From: Cryptomeria japonica
Lineage: Eukaryota > Streptophyta > Pinopsida > Cupressales > Cupressaceae
Direction: 5' to 3'
Assembly (NCBI RefSeq): GCF_030272615.1
Contig: NC_081409.1
Location: 238,599,832-238,663,831 of the forward strand
DNA: 64,000 nucleotides
Shown here: one piece after another, positions 12,326 to 22,938 of the stretch
Position numbering within the stretch: position 1 is the stretch's first letter
How the letters are laid out: every line of letters begins with the position of its first letter
Translations under genes and position numbers: made by a program
Notes under the pieces: generated by a model
Seen by the model: the letters and a program-made list of their open reading frames with translations, nothing else
The model's database searches: none
Told to the model about the DNA's origin: nothing

Positions 12326-13217
12326 AATGATTTTGTTGATACCCCTATCGATAAATGTGCTAGAACCATTTTAGAGTATTGCAACAAAATCGTCAGAGAA
12401 ATTTAATACACTGCCTTGATGATAGATGATGTCGAAGAACTCGAAATATTGGAAATGGAAGATGTTGCAAGAAAATCTCATGAGGCATATAAAATAGTGG
12501 CTGGATTTCCAGCTATGTTGAAAGAAGTATATGGTGATCACTACAAAAACAAACGTTGTAATACTATTCTCATCACTGAATAATTTGTAATGGGTTTACA
12601 CCATTACAATGAAGCGTTATTATTATAGTTACTTTGTATTTGACTTTCAATACATTTTATTTTTACAAACTTTTTACACATTTTAGAAATATTTATTAAT
12701 TTTCTTTGACTTATATTATGATATAACAGAAATAATACTTTTTTGGTAGGATTAGTGTGAGATATTATTTGAGGTTTCCATCAAATCTTGTTATATGTAA
12801 CTACATTTTCTTCTATCAATTTCATCATTTATAATTTTCTAATGCATGTATTGATTTGTTCTTTATGTTCTTGCAAGAAAACTATAACAATATATTTATA
12901 GTGATTTTATTCATTGTTGCAATTGTTTTCTTGCATAGTTCTCATTTGTCAAATAGAAAGTACGTTGATTTATTCATCGTTTATGAATTTTGGGATACTA
13001 TGTGAGATTTCTATTCGAAAATGCTATATGTAAATACATTTTCTTCTATCAATAATATGATGATTTATAAAGCATGTGTTTGGTTATTATGATCTTCTTG
13101 CATAACGCCTCTAATAACATATTTATGCTGAAGGCATCTCTTATTTGAGATGTCCAACCTGATCTTTAAAATCAATGGTTCACATCTTAAAAAACCTCTG
13201 CAAGACGATTGAAACTA
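12326..13217. other. AT-rich DNA with internal degenerate repeats
   Basis: A roughly 120-140 bp segment containing 'tacattttcttctatcaat' occurs twice (about 12757-12900 and 12997-13125). The stretch 12895-12985 also resembles 16240-16330. Apart from the short ORF at 12419 nothing coding was seen. Confidence 0.5.
12419..12583 (+). CDS. Short 55-residue ORF, possible gene relic
   Basis: ATG at 12419 to TAA at 12581-12583. The product is acidic at its start (MIDDVEELEILEMEDVARKS) and has a more mixed C-terminal half. The residue composition looks protein-like and the preceding bases also translate sensibly for a short distance in another frame, which suggests the tail of a captured or decayed gene. 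I do not recognise the family and there is no promoter or intron signal I can defend. It may be chance. Confidence 0.2.
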   Translation: MIDDVEELEILEMEDVARKSHEAYKIVAGFPAMLKEVYGDHYKNKRCNTILITE

Positions 13218-13694
13218 GGGGAAAGGACCCAGTAGTTGAGCATGTACCAATTGTTGTGGGAGTTGTTGATACCTTTTGTTCCAAAAATTGAACAAATAAA
13301 ACCTATTGTTTGAAACAAAAAATATCAATTTTTGTTAGGAAATGTACCAACAGTTGTTAGGAAATGTACCAATAGTTGTTAAGAAATGTACTAATATTGT
13401 AAAAAGTAACCAATCAGGTGATGCCACAACTATTGGGGTCTCTTTTGCACGCCTATTGGTCTCACTTTTTGGGGGGGTTATTTTGGACACCTTGGCAAAA
13501 AGCATGTTGATGTGGCATCAAATTTGATGATGTGGCCCTGAAACCTTAGTTATAAGCAGGGGACTTGCCAAGTAAGCTTCTATAAAAAAATCAGAGTGAT
13601 AAGCTTCTATAAAAAAATCAGAGTGATTTGAAATTTCCAAGTAGGATTTTGAGAAGCGCGAAGTTAGGGTGCACAACTACTGGGTCCTTTCCCC
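13218..13694. mobile_element. 477-bp TIR element (MITE-like)
   Basis: The ends form a terminal inverted repeat: GGGGAAAGGACCCAGTAGTT at 13218 and its complement ending at 13694, about 25 bp with one or two mismatches. TA flanks both sides (13216-13217 and 13695-13696), consistent with a TA target duplication. The interior holds a threefold 'gttaggaaatgtaccaa' repeat (13333-13393) and a twofold 'aagcttctataaaaaaatca' repeat (13576-13624). There is no transposase; the 61-residue ORF inside it is not a gene. Confidence 0.75.
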
Positions 13695-14616
13695 TAATTT
13701 GTCTGTTGATATTTTCTTCTTTATTGCTTCTCGTCGGTTGTACGTGCAATACACAGTCAACTTGAAAAAAAATAGGATGCAACCGATCTAATGACCATGC
13801 CCATGTAACGAGGTCTCTGACAGTTTAGATGGGCGGTTGCACAACTCCCATTGAACCTTCTTTGGATGTTATCATTGCCCTATCTGTTATGTTCATTTAC
13901 TGTTTCAAATGATTTTATAATGTTGTAAACAGTATCTAATAATGAAATTCAAGTTTCATTCCGTTCACATATCGTTCAAATGAAATTCACCTTCTGTTCA
14001 CTTACCATTACAAATTCACTTGAAATTTTCTCTCCTTTCAATGCATTAAAAAACAATTAAAACATATTTAAACTTTTTTATATATTTAAACGTAGCTACC
14101 ATATTTTTCTTTCTTTCGTGAGTTTTAAGAGTTTTTATTGTTCAAATTTTAATAATGGTTAACAATAAATAATTAATAGTTAAGTATTGTAACAATAATT
14201 AAATTTATTTTTTAATTTTCAATTTTAAAAATAAAATTATAATTTTCATTTAATAAATTTTTTTATATTTTTTAAGAATCAATTTTAGAAAATAAGAGTT
14301 AATTTTAATTGTTCAACGATTTTTGCGCATTCAATATTATTAAAAATAAAAATTTAAATTGCAAATAATATTAAATTATTAATTAAATATCAAATTTGAG
14401 AATTTTTTAATTATTTATTATTGATTATTAATCATTTAAAATTACTAATAAAAATAATTTAAAATCAATTAATTTTTAAAATAGCATTTTCTTCATATTC
14501 AAAATAATTCATGATTTTAGATTTTGAAAAAATGATTTATAATTTTATTAGAAATAGATCATTTTGGCAAATACTATAAATTAATGATATTAGATTTCCA
14601 CAATCCATAGCTTGTT
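13695..14616. other. Very AT-rich spacer
   Basis: 14040-14560 is almost entirely A/T runs. No gene was seen. Confidence 0.5.
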
Positions 14617-14805
14617 CTTACACTTTTTGGAGTAGACTGTGTATTAGTTTTTTGCAACAACGTTTCAGATCACACTCCATGATGGATCATGGAGTGTGCA
14701 TCTTTTGCATCAACGTTTCGAATCACACTCCATGATCCATCATGGAGTGTGATCCGAAACGTTGATGCAAAGATCTAATACACAGTCTAATCCAGATGGT
14801 GTAAG
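14617..14805. repeat. 189-bp fold-back with nested hairpins
   Basis: The two halves are near-complementary: 'cttacac' at 14617 pairs with 'gtgtaag' at 14799-14805, and the arms share 'agactgtgtattag', 'caacgtttc' and 'cacactccatgat'. The centre has two further inverted units of CACACTCCATGAT/ATCATGGAGTGTG. The unit is enclosed by a 12-bp direct repeat 'aaatactataaa' at 14569-14580 and 14809-14820. Confidence 0.85.
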
Positions 14806-16987
14806 AAAAAATACTATAAAGTTGTAAAATAAAGTTAAAATTATGAATTACCAAAAAATATTGTGACCTAAGCAAAAACTCAACTACTTATATTTCTAAT
14901 AAATAATTTGAGAGAGACTTTAGTATTATACAATCTCTATTTTGACATAAGATAAACTAATTTACTATCCCAAGAATGTGGTGTACATATGAAAAGTGTT
15001 ATCATTGATTATACATTTTTTATATATGAAAGTTTAATTTGTATACAATAAAAACAATATGAATATTTTTCTTAATTAAATATTATGTTACATAGATGAA
15101 TGAAATGTTGATGGATCTATCATCCTAATCCTACAAATGTTTGAGATAAACAATCACTAACATTAACATTATATCTTTTTGTATAGAAGATTTACATGTT
15201 ATTATAAATTTACTATTAATGTCATATTTCATAAGAATCTAACATATTGGTAAAAATTGCTATTAAATTCCCACCTAATACCATCATAAAATATCCTTTA
15301 TTAATGTGTTTCTACCTATGTAGAAATTAAAGAATTGGGATTATTAGTTATTTCCATGAGATATCCATTTCCATAGAGTTGTAAATTTGTTTCATGTTAC
15401 TTATACCCACAACAATATATGGAAATCAATATATAGTGGAAATAACTAATTGTGAACTACATTTATTTTACAAATAGATTAATTCAACAAGCACCTTCAT
15501 TTGCAAAATGGATCTTTTGCATGCTTCATAAAAGGGGAGTTTGGGAAATACTTAAATGAAGAATGCGTAATGAAGAATTTATCAAAAATTTAATCTCTTA
15601 TTAAAATACTTAAATGCTATATTTTTATATATAATAAAATATCATTTAGAAAGATATATTTCTTATTATTAATATTTTCAAGAACATAAAATTATACAAT
15701 AATACAAGTATTAAAAGGTAACATATAAATAAATAGTACTTAGTATACATTCTAAGTAAAATTAAAATTTAAAAAAATGAGAAAATTTAAAAGTAAAACA
15801 AGTTTATTATGAAAATTAATATTTATATATAATATATGATAAATAAAATAAAAAAATTTAATAACTCTTGGATAGTGGAGCTTGATTATCTTTTTGATTT
15901 AGAGGTTTTGTTTCATTCATTTTTCAATCCTTTTAAGTGAATGCATAGTTGATTTTAAGCTATCACTTCTCCACTAATGGTTTCTGTTTCAAACATTTCC
16001 ATAATGTAATGCCCCAAGTTTTCACACAAGACATTAATTGAACCAACATTGAATGAACATTTTTTTTGCATTGTAAGTGACATTCAAATGCTGCATCACA
16101 CAACAATGTGCACACAATGTATCATGATAAGCACAACGACACAAAATGACATCACCAATGCATCAAGCACGGAGACACGAAGTGAAAGACTCCCCCTGTC
16201 CACACTTTTTCTGCGTATTCATTGCACACTAAGGTGCAATTGCTAGTTATAGTGAATCTTTTGATTGATGCAAGTATTTTCTTGCATTGCTCTCATTTGT
16301 CATATAGAAGGTAAAATGATTTATTCATTTTTATGAATATTAAATATTTTGACATTTTGATGTCATTGTAGATCTCTCTCAGCATAATTACTCCAAATAA
16401 AATAGAACCCTCATTTGAAACCGTTACATTCAAATGATAGTAGAAAAGTGCTATAATATTTAAAAGGAAACAATAAATAAAATCAAGTAGCAATACTATG
16501 ATTTATTTTTATTATAAGATATTTTTTAAATATAGATATACTAATCTGAGATGAATGAAACCAAACAATTACTTCGCTTCCTTGTAGTACAAATTATGTT
16601 GTGGGCGGTGGATTTTGGGAAGTGGTAAAGAAGAAATCGGTGGGATAATTAAATGTATCTCAAAAAATTCTCACAAATTTACTCATCCCGAATTTTCCCA
16701 TAAATAGATGCATATAATTCATCTGTATAATCCAACCAGCTGTGCTCTGGCAGGGGACTTTTTCAAAGAAATATAACTGATTAATGATGATTTGATATTA
16801 ATACAGCATAACGGCTAATTAAATTTGGCCGACAAACCTCTCAATTTAAGAAAAATTTTAAAAAACGGTTTCCACCATTAACAACAGGTCAGAAAGCTTA
16901 AAAAAACATGGAACACAATCATACTTTTCTAAGTTAAAATCCAAGAAAAAAAGTTACAACAAATCTTCTCAGAACCCCAATAATCTC
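14806..16987. other. AT-rich spacer upstream of the lipid-transfer-like gene
   Basis: No gene-like reading frame was found. A 65-codon ORF at 16049-16246 has no supporting features. The last few hundred bases are the upstream region of the gene at 17069. Confidence 0.45.
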
Positions 16988-16995
16988 TATAAATA
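16988..16995 (+). promoter_or_regulatory. TATA box of the lipid-transfer-like gene
   Basis: TATAAATA lies 74 bp upstream of the ATG at 17069, so a start about 30 bp downstream would give a short 5' leader of roughly 50 bases. Confidence 0.75.
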
Positions 16996-17068
16996 CCAAG
17001 CTAAGATGCAGGAAACCCACCAGCCAGCAGCAGAAAGAAAGCAGAGCATTTGAAGCAAAATTGCAGAA

Positions 17069-17377
17069 ATGAGGATGAAGAATACAGGGATAGTGATTTT
17101 TGCAGTGTTTTTGATGTGGGTTATGTGTGGTGAGGCAAAGTGTACAAAAGAAAGCTATGCACTTGAGCAGATAAGTCCATGCATAGATGAAGGCACTCTG
17201 GTGTCTGCGCCTAACGAAAAATGCTGTGACGGAATGAAGATTATTGCTCGTTTGGGTTGCTTTTGTGATATCCTCACGTCTGCAACTGGACGAGACGATC
17301 CTACCATTGTTAGAGATTACATTGAGGCCTGTCAAATCCATGTTCCTGACAATTTCAAATGTCTTCCAAATGCCTGA
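17069..17377 (+). CDS. Secreted eight-cysteine lipid-transfer-like protein
   Basis: An intact, intronless 102-residue reading frame. Residues 1-23 form a signal peptide (basic start, hydrophobic IVIFAVFLMWVM core, GEA before the likely cut), so the product should be exported to the cell wall or apoplast. The mature part has cysteines at 25, 38, 52, 53, 64, 66, 88 and 98: C-x12-C-x13-CC-x10-CXC-x21-C-x9-C, the eight-cysteine motif of the nsLTP / 2S albumin / bifunctional inhibitor superfamily. Phe sits between the CXC pair and the CC-to-CXC gap is short, both closer to type 2-like LTPs than type 1. Such proteins carry lipids or act in cuticle, pollen or defence signalling; the actual ligand is unknown. 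A TATA box and an AATAAA signal frame it. The other possible start, Met3, would change little. It is the only convincing host gene here. Confidence 0.88.
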   Translation: MRMKNTGIVIFAVFLMWVMCGEAKCTKESYALEQISPCIDEGTLVSAPNEKCCDGMKIIARLGCFCDILTSATGRDDPTIVRDYIEACQIHVPDNFKCLPNA

Positions 17378-17438
17378 TAACCCAATCTCTGGAGCGCTAT
17401 GAAAATACTTATATTCTCTGCATTTGTGTGTAATGTGG

Positions 17439-17444
17439 AATAAA
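17439..17444 (+). terminator. Poly(A) signal of the lipid-transfer-like gene
   Basis: AATAAA 62 bases after the stop codon, within the T/G-rich 3' flank. Confidence 0.65.
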
Positions 17445-17970
17445 ATTGGACAAGTCTTCACTTGGCTATTGATCATCCTGTCAGATTATTTGGGGATGCA
17501 TAGTTAGTTATTTACTAATTTGGATCTGGGTTGCTATAAATTTCTTGTGGATCTGATCTAGCTATGAACTGGTGGGAGCTTACTTCTGATCAGATATGAT
17601 TTAGCTATAAGTTGGGTGGAAGGTTGATATTATTATGTGGGGAAATGAATGGAACTGTTGCACTTTGCCTTCATCACTTCTCTCTGATGTTGGCTATGAA
17701 GATTAGATTTTATCATTATTGAATTAAATTATATTACTTAAAGAATTTGATTGTTTATATTGAGTGCATTCACTCTGAAGATTTGATTTTATCATCATTG
17801 AATATTTCTTAAAGAATTTGATTGTTTATAGTGAGTGCATTTTGCTTGCCATGTAATTGGAATGAGGAAAAACAAAATGGTTACATTTAGTGATGATTTA
17901 TTAGTATAATATTTTTAATTTAATAGTTATTTTTATTTTTATTTGTGAGTGATAGTGAATATGTTGAATG
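17445..17970. other. 3' flank with a tandem duplication
   Basis: 17698-17775 and 17777-17841 are degenerate tandem copies sharing 'aaagaatttgattgtttata'. Otherwise nothing was recognised. Confidence 0.6.
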
Positions 17971-18400
17971 TGTTATGAATGTGGAAGCATTAATTCAATT
18001 AGATGCAAAGAAGTAGTGAAAAATAAAGAAGAATAACAGAACAAATAAGAATTCACAGATTTGCATGGTAAAACCTTGACAATATGTCAAGGAAACATCC
18101 ACGTGGCAAGTATTGGTCATTTTATTGCCTAGGAAAAACAATTACATCTGCAAGTTTCACAGTTGCTGCAATATTTCTCTTACAAAACAACATAATAATA
18201 ATGCCTTCAAGAGAACAAAGATTTATAACCTCTTGAAGATAACAACAATCTCTCAACATAGAATACAACCCGATTTATTCCTTTGAAGATATTAAACTAT
18301 TATTATTTATTTGACAATTAAATTTTTTAATATATAAATGAAATTCATGACAAAATTTTCTATAAATTAATAAATTAAATGTGTGTGTGTGTGTGTTGTT
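17971..18400 (-). repeat. Copia LTR remnant
   Basis: Starts TGTTATGAATGTGGAAG on the plus strand and follows the LTR fragment at 9770 for about 70 matched bases, apart from a 23-bp gap. It then contains 'tttgcatggtaaaacc', a phrase typical of reverse-oriented copia LTRs. I found no matching end or 5-bp duplication, so the right limit is approximate. A (GT)8 run lies at 18381-18396. Confidence 0.6.
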
Positions 18401-19659
18401 GAAGGCAACTTGTGGTTTACATGTATTCTTACTCAACTTTTTCTATTGAAAGCTATTAAATTATTCTTTGGTTGAAAATAGATTGATCATGGAGAGGTTT
18501 TCAAATTCCTAGAGATATTCCTTTTACTTTTCAATATTCTTCCTAAATATTTTATCCCAACTTGTTAGCGAAGTGGAAAAAAAGTTAGCTTATTTGATTA
18601 CTAAGCTAGTCTCCCTTATAGTGCCCTTATACCAATTATTGTCAATAACACATCAAAAAAGAGTGGAATTCCATCTTCCTAAATGTTAAATAGGATTTCC
18701 ACTTTGAAATAATTCCATATTTACACTTAAACTTGGTAAAAATTCTAGGCCAATCAACTAGAAGTATCTAGTGCCAAGAAAAAGGTTTCAATAAAAAAAG
18801 CTTGAAAAGAACATAATGCTCACAAGAAATGGAAAAAAAGATTGATAACTCCCTAATGAATCAATGGAATCAATAATAATTCTTAATAAAAAATACACCA
18901 AGAAAAGTAAGCAAACTTCAACTCAATGATGGATGATCAACTAATATAGAATATATGATGTCCTGGGTGCTCAAAACCCATCTATTTAGCTTTTACACCA
19001 TATGAAAGTATGGCAATAGCTAAACATAGCATTTGAAAGATTTGTAATTACAAATTGGTGTGTTAGGAAATTGTTTGCAATCTTTCCACTATGTCTTGAA
19101 ACTCTTTACTCCAATTTTATATAGCATCTTTATAAAAGGATTCAAAATATTGATGGGTATGTATTTCACTTTGGATTCTATTTAGGAAAAAAGGTTCTTA
19201 GTGAGTATTGTAAAAATATTTAGAAGGCTTTTAATGCCTCTATTCAAAAATTTAAAAGCATAAACCCAATGAACCTTAGTAAGAGGATTATCCTTGTAAG
19301 AGATCATAAGAAACCACCAAATAGAATAATCATTAATATACATGGATTGAATAGATTCCTAAACTTTTCATATTCTTTTTATAACAAAAATACCTTAGAT
19401 TTGAATAGAAAACTTTATTATGTGGATTGAATGAAGATCGAGACTCTCCAAGCTTTGAACCCTTGAGGCATTCTAGAAGATATAAAATCATGAACTAAAA
19501 TTTTCTTTGATTTGTTACACTCCAAGAATATAACTATCCATTTACACAAGGTTGCATCCGTCTATTGTGTTCCCATGATACCAAGCCCACTAGAATCACG
19601 ATGAAGGCAACAAAATTCTCATGCTACTTTCTGAAATCCTTTGTCTTATTCTAATGAAG
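18401..19659. other. Decayed DNA, no gene seen
   Basis: AT-rich on both strands with no reading frame of note. It continues, across the inserted 19765-27532 element, at 27633. Confidence 0.5.
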
Positions 19660-19764
19660 CCCATGCAAAATACATAAGGATATTTTCTAGCTTTTGATAA
19701 AATTATTTAGAAGGTACCCATTACAAAAAATAATAAGCATAGGTGATAACTAGAACTTTAGAAC
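19660..19764. repeat. Target flank, left copy of about 104-bp direct repeat
   Basis: Matches 27529-27632 nearly base for base, from 'ccatgcaaaatacataagg' to 'actttagaac', and abuts the left LTR at 19765. Confidence 0.9.
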
Positions 19765-20966
19765 TGTAGCATCCTAAAATTGCGACACTTGCAATTTCGA
19801 CTGCATTTGGGTCTTCACAATGGCGGCGCAACGTTGAACTTGAATGGAGACCCCGAAACCTGTTTACGACACCAAAAACTGCATCTTTTTGCACCTTGGC
19901 CTGATCCCTCCTTGCACCCTGTTGTCCCGGGAGGTGGGACCATGGCGCCCAGCGCCCTGGTCCCTGGCCCTATTTTGGGCCCGGTCTCTTGTTGGGCATC
20001 GGGTCTTGAAGTTTGCAAATTGGAAAATATTGTTTCTAGGTCAGCCTAAGGTCGGGAAAATCAGTCTCTCAACCCTAATTGACAAGTATATAAACTACAT
20101 TTCCTCTTCCAGAAAAGGAGAGGAAAACATATGTGCGCAAGAGGCGGAAGCGATATTCAAACATTCAAACATTCAAGCATTCAAGCATTCCTTCAAGCAA
20201 TTGAGCATTCTAAGTCTCCATTCAAGGCTAGGTGTTGCATTCAAGACAAGGATTCAACCATTGAAGAGGAGATCACATACAACATACAACATACAACATA
20301 CATTACACCTTTGCATGTAAGAATACAAACATTCTTACAACAAGGTATCAATACTTGTTTACATTACAAACATTTACATTTACAGCATTCTCATTTCTTG
20401 GTTAATTCCAAAACCGAGGTTTGACCTAAAGGCAAACCCCTAATCCCTAACCCCCCCAATCATCCTCTCTTTTCTGTGTGTAGGTTGCAGGTACGCGGCT
20501 GTAATTGAAGATCTGGAATCCTTGTGCAGAGACGAACAGATCCCCCTTCGTTTCGCGGATTTTTTGGAGGACCGTGTGCACTCCGAGCACCATCGTCCCG
20601 TCAACATTCGCTCAAATTTGCAGAACAGCATCGTCTCGACATTTTACTACTAATTCCAAGTCCACAACTTCATCCCATATCCCTATCTCTGTTTATAAGT
20701 GAATCTTTCTTACTTTACATGCATTCCTAGTTCAATCATTCTATCTACATTCTTTACAAAAGAGGGTATCCTTGATGTCTTAACCCTTGAAACTCATTTA
20801 GAATCCAATCCTGCATTGTGTGGGATTGGATCTTGTGGGTTTCAACCCCTCTTTTGAATGTAAAGTCTCTCCTAAGTGAAAACCATCAACCCTAGTGACC
20901 TCCCTTCTCTCTCCTTGGAGTTGGGGAGGGGAGAACAACTAGGGTTCAATTTTTTTCCGCTTTACA
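19765..20966 (+). repeat. Left LTR of TR-GAG element
   Basis: Begins TGTAGCATCC and is inferred to end CCGCTTTACA just before the PBS. A TATATAAA box is at 20087-20094. Contains tandem 'aacattcaagc'-type repeats near 20158-20210 and 'acatacaac' repeats near 20277-20305. The right end is inferred from TG..CA and the PBS, because the right LTR is shortened. Confidence 0.8.
20087..20094 (+). promoter_or_regulatory. LTR TATA box
   Basis: TATATAAA within 'gacaagtatataaactac', repeated in the right LTR at 26741-26748. It should set the start of the genomic RNA about 30 bp downstream. Confidence 0.75.
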
Positions 20967-20986
20967 TTTTGGTGAACCCGACGTGA
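20967..20986 (+). promoter_or_regulatory. Probable primer binding site
   Basis: TTTTGGTGAACCCGACGTGA directly follows the inferred LTR end; the TGG start pairs with a tRNA CCA end. I could not assign the tRNA. Confidence 0.6.
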
Positions 20987-22152
20987 ACATCCTAATTCTA
21001 ATTATTCATGGTTAGATCTGAAAAATTTGCTTCCTTAATTAAATTTTTCATGTTTGATCTTTTGCCAATTTTAGAGGTAAATTGCACAAAAACCCTAAAA
21101 TTTTCTTTTTTTTAGTAATTAAGCTTGTGAAATGTTTAATTGTTAATGCTTGTTTCAGATCTACCCTTCTATTGCAAATTGTCAATTCATATTTGTGCTC
21201 TAATTCTGAAAATTAAGTGGTTAAGTGTCAAAACCCTAATTTTTAGAACCCTCTTGATTCAACCTTTAACCAATGATTTCACTGATCAAAACACCTCCAA
21301 ATCGGCTGTAACTTTGGATTCTGCAACAAAATCACAATATCTCTCATCCCTGAAAATTTGGAAAAAAGTTGCGAGGACCATGTGCACCCCGAGCGCCATT
21401 GTCCCCGACATTTTTTCCGAAATTTCGGGAGCTAGATCTTACTGTATTTTTCTGCTAAAATCCAGAATTTTGGCTAATTTCATCAATTCTAACACTTTCA
21501 AAATTAAAGTCAAAGTTGGTCTAGTGATTGCTTGGATAAAGACTTATAATCATTCAAAAATTGTTGAAATTGAAATTTGTGTCAAAATTGTGTTTCTTAC
21601 TGTCCTAAATCTGAAAAGTGTGTTAGCATTCATTCGAAATTTCAATGCTTTATTCAAATTTTTGCAGTTTGTGACTTTTGAAATTAAGTATTTAATTGCA
21701 ACAACTTTGATTTCCACTTTCAAATTTGAATTTTGCATGAAATCGAGTCAACTTTTAAATTTCAAAGCCTGCATCGCTTTTAGTATCCCCTCTAAAATCA
21801 TGAAATTCAAAATTTCAGTTTCCCTCCCTTTTTCAAAATTCAAATTTTGCATTTTTTAACAATCTTAGTAGGGTTCAATTTTGAGATTGCAACTTTAATT
21901 TGGCCTATCTACAAATCGTAAAATCACTCAATTTTTTCAGATTAGCTTTAAAATCATCATATCTTTCATCCCTGAAAATTTCGAAAAAAGTTGCGGGGAC
22001 CGTGTGCACTCTGTTCGCAACGGTCCCTGATATTTTTTCCGAAATTTCGAGAGATTGTCCTGATTGTATTTAACAGCTTGAATCTAGGAGATTCGCTGAT
22101 TTTATTGAAATTTGCTACCTATAAAATTCAAAATATTCTCTCTCTTTAGTGC
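20987..22152 (+). other. Untranslated leader of TR-GAG element with repeated motif
   Basis: The leader contains two copies of an about 85-bp segment (21345-21435 and 21968-22053) with 'ccctgaaaatt', 'aaaaaagttgcg', 'gtgtgcac' and 'tttttccgaaatttc'. A shorter related version, with 'ggaccgtgtgcactccgagc', sits in both LTRs (20570-20615 and 27216-27261). A long ORF (21140-21859) across the leader has no family features and is treated as chance. Confidence 0.7.
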
Positions 22153-22938
22153 ATGAGTTTTACAACAATAAGCCCTACTTACACTATTCCCGTTAGACGA
22201 AGCCTTAGAATTAAGTCTTTCCAAGGTTTAATTACTGAGGAGATGGAACCTAATTTGAATGGCCTTTTTAACGAGGACATGGGTAATTCCTCTAATCCTC
22301 TTAATGATGAAGAAGCTCTCCATGAGGTTTCTGTAGAACAACTTTCAAAATTGGATAACCAATTTGATGATTTTTGACAATGGATGTCTCAAGAATACCC
22401 TGATAGTCAAGCTCTTTCATTAATTGAGGGTCTAAAACGTATGGTTCAAAGTGATAAGAATGGAATTGATATTTTGCGTGGTATTGCACACATTGTGGAT
22501 TCAAATGTGATGCCTATGAAGAGTTGTGCCGAAACTTTGGGTTATACACAACCTCCTACTCAAGTTAATCATTCTATTCCTTTGACAACTTCTATTGCTA
22601 GTATACCTACTTTTACATCAAACATAATGACTACTTCAATACAAGACATTCCACCTATGATCACCAGTCATGGGGGCAATCCTTCTTCTTCAATCAACCC
22701 TCTTCCTTCATTCAATCCAACTTCCTCATTCATTCCTTCAATGAGTGTTCCTATTATATCTCCACAAATGAACATGACGCAAGGGGGCAATTCATTTAAC
22801 CATTCCATTCCTCCTTGTAGTGTTCCTCCTTTCCAATCATCTCCTATGACTAACTATCATAGTGTCCCGCCACCTTACTCTCAATCAATACCTTCTTTCA
22901 ATAACATGATACCTCCATCATAATCTAACACGTCTAAT
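22153..22938 (+). pseudogene. N-terminal extension of gag frame, two stops
   Basis: Lies in the same reading frame as the intact gag-protease ORF at 22939 and is cut by TGA at 22375-22377 and TAA at 22921-22923. The segment is low complexity, rich in Ser, Pro, Thr, Asn and Ile, typical of the poorly conserved N-terminus of plant gag proteins. If both stops are recent, the parent protein was about 1,150 residues. Stop readthrough or a downstream start at 22939 could still allow production of the conserved part. Confidence 0.65.

Noticed and set aside
13342-13527. 61-codon ORF
   Set aside because: Lies wholly inside the TIR element and crosses its internal tandem repeats; no similarity to a known protein was seen.
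16934-17476. 180-codon ORF on the minus strand
   Set aside because: Antisense to the lipid-transfer-like gene, which has a signal peptide, eight cysteines, TATA box and poly(A) signal; the antisense frame has no family features.
19780-20702. Several ORFs in the TR-GAG LTR (and 26340-27376)
   Set aside because: They sit inside LTR sequence in different frames on both strands, and the frames change between the two LTR copies through insertions.
21140-21859. 239-codon ORF in the TR-GAG leader
   Set aside because: Hydrophobic, low-complexity translation of T-rich leader with no domain; lies upstream of gag in an untranslated region.
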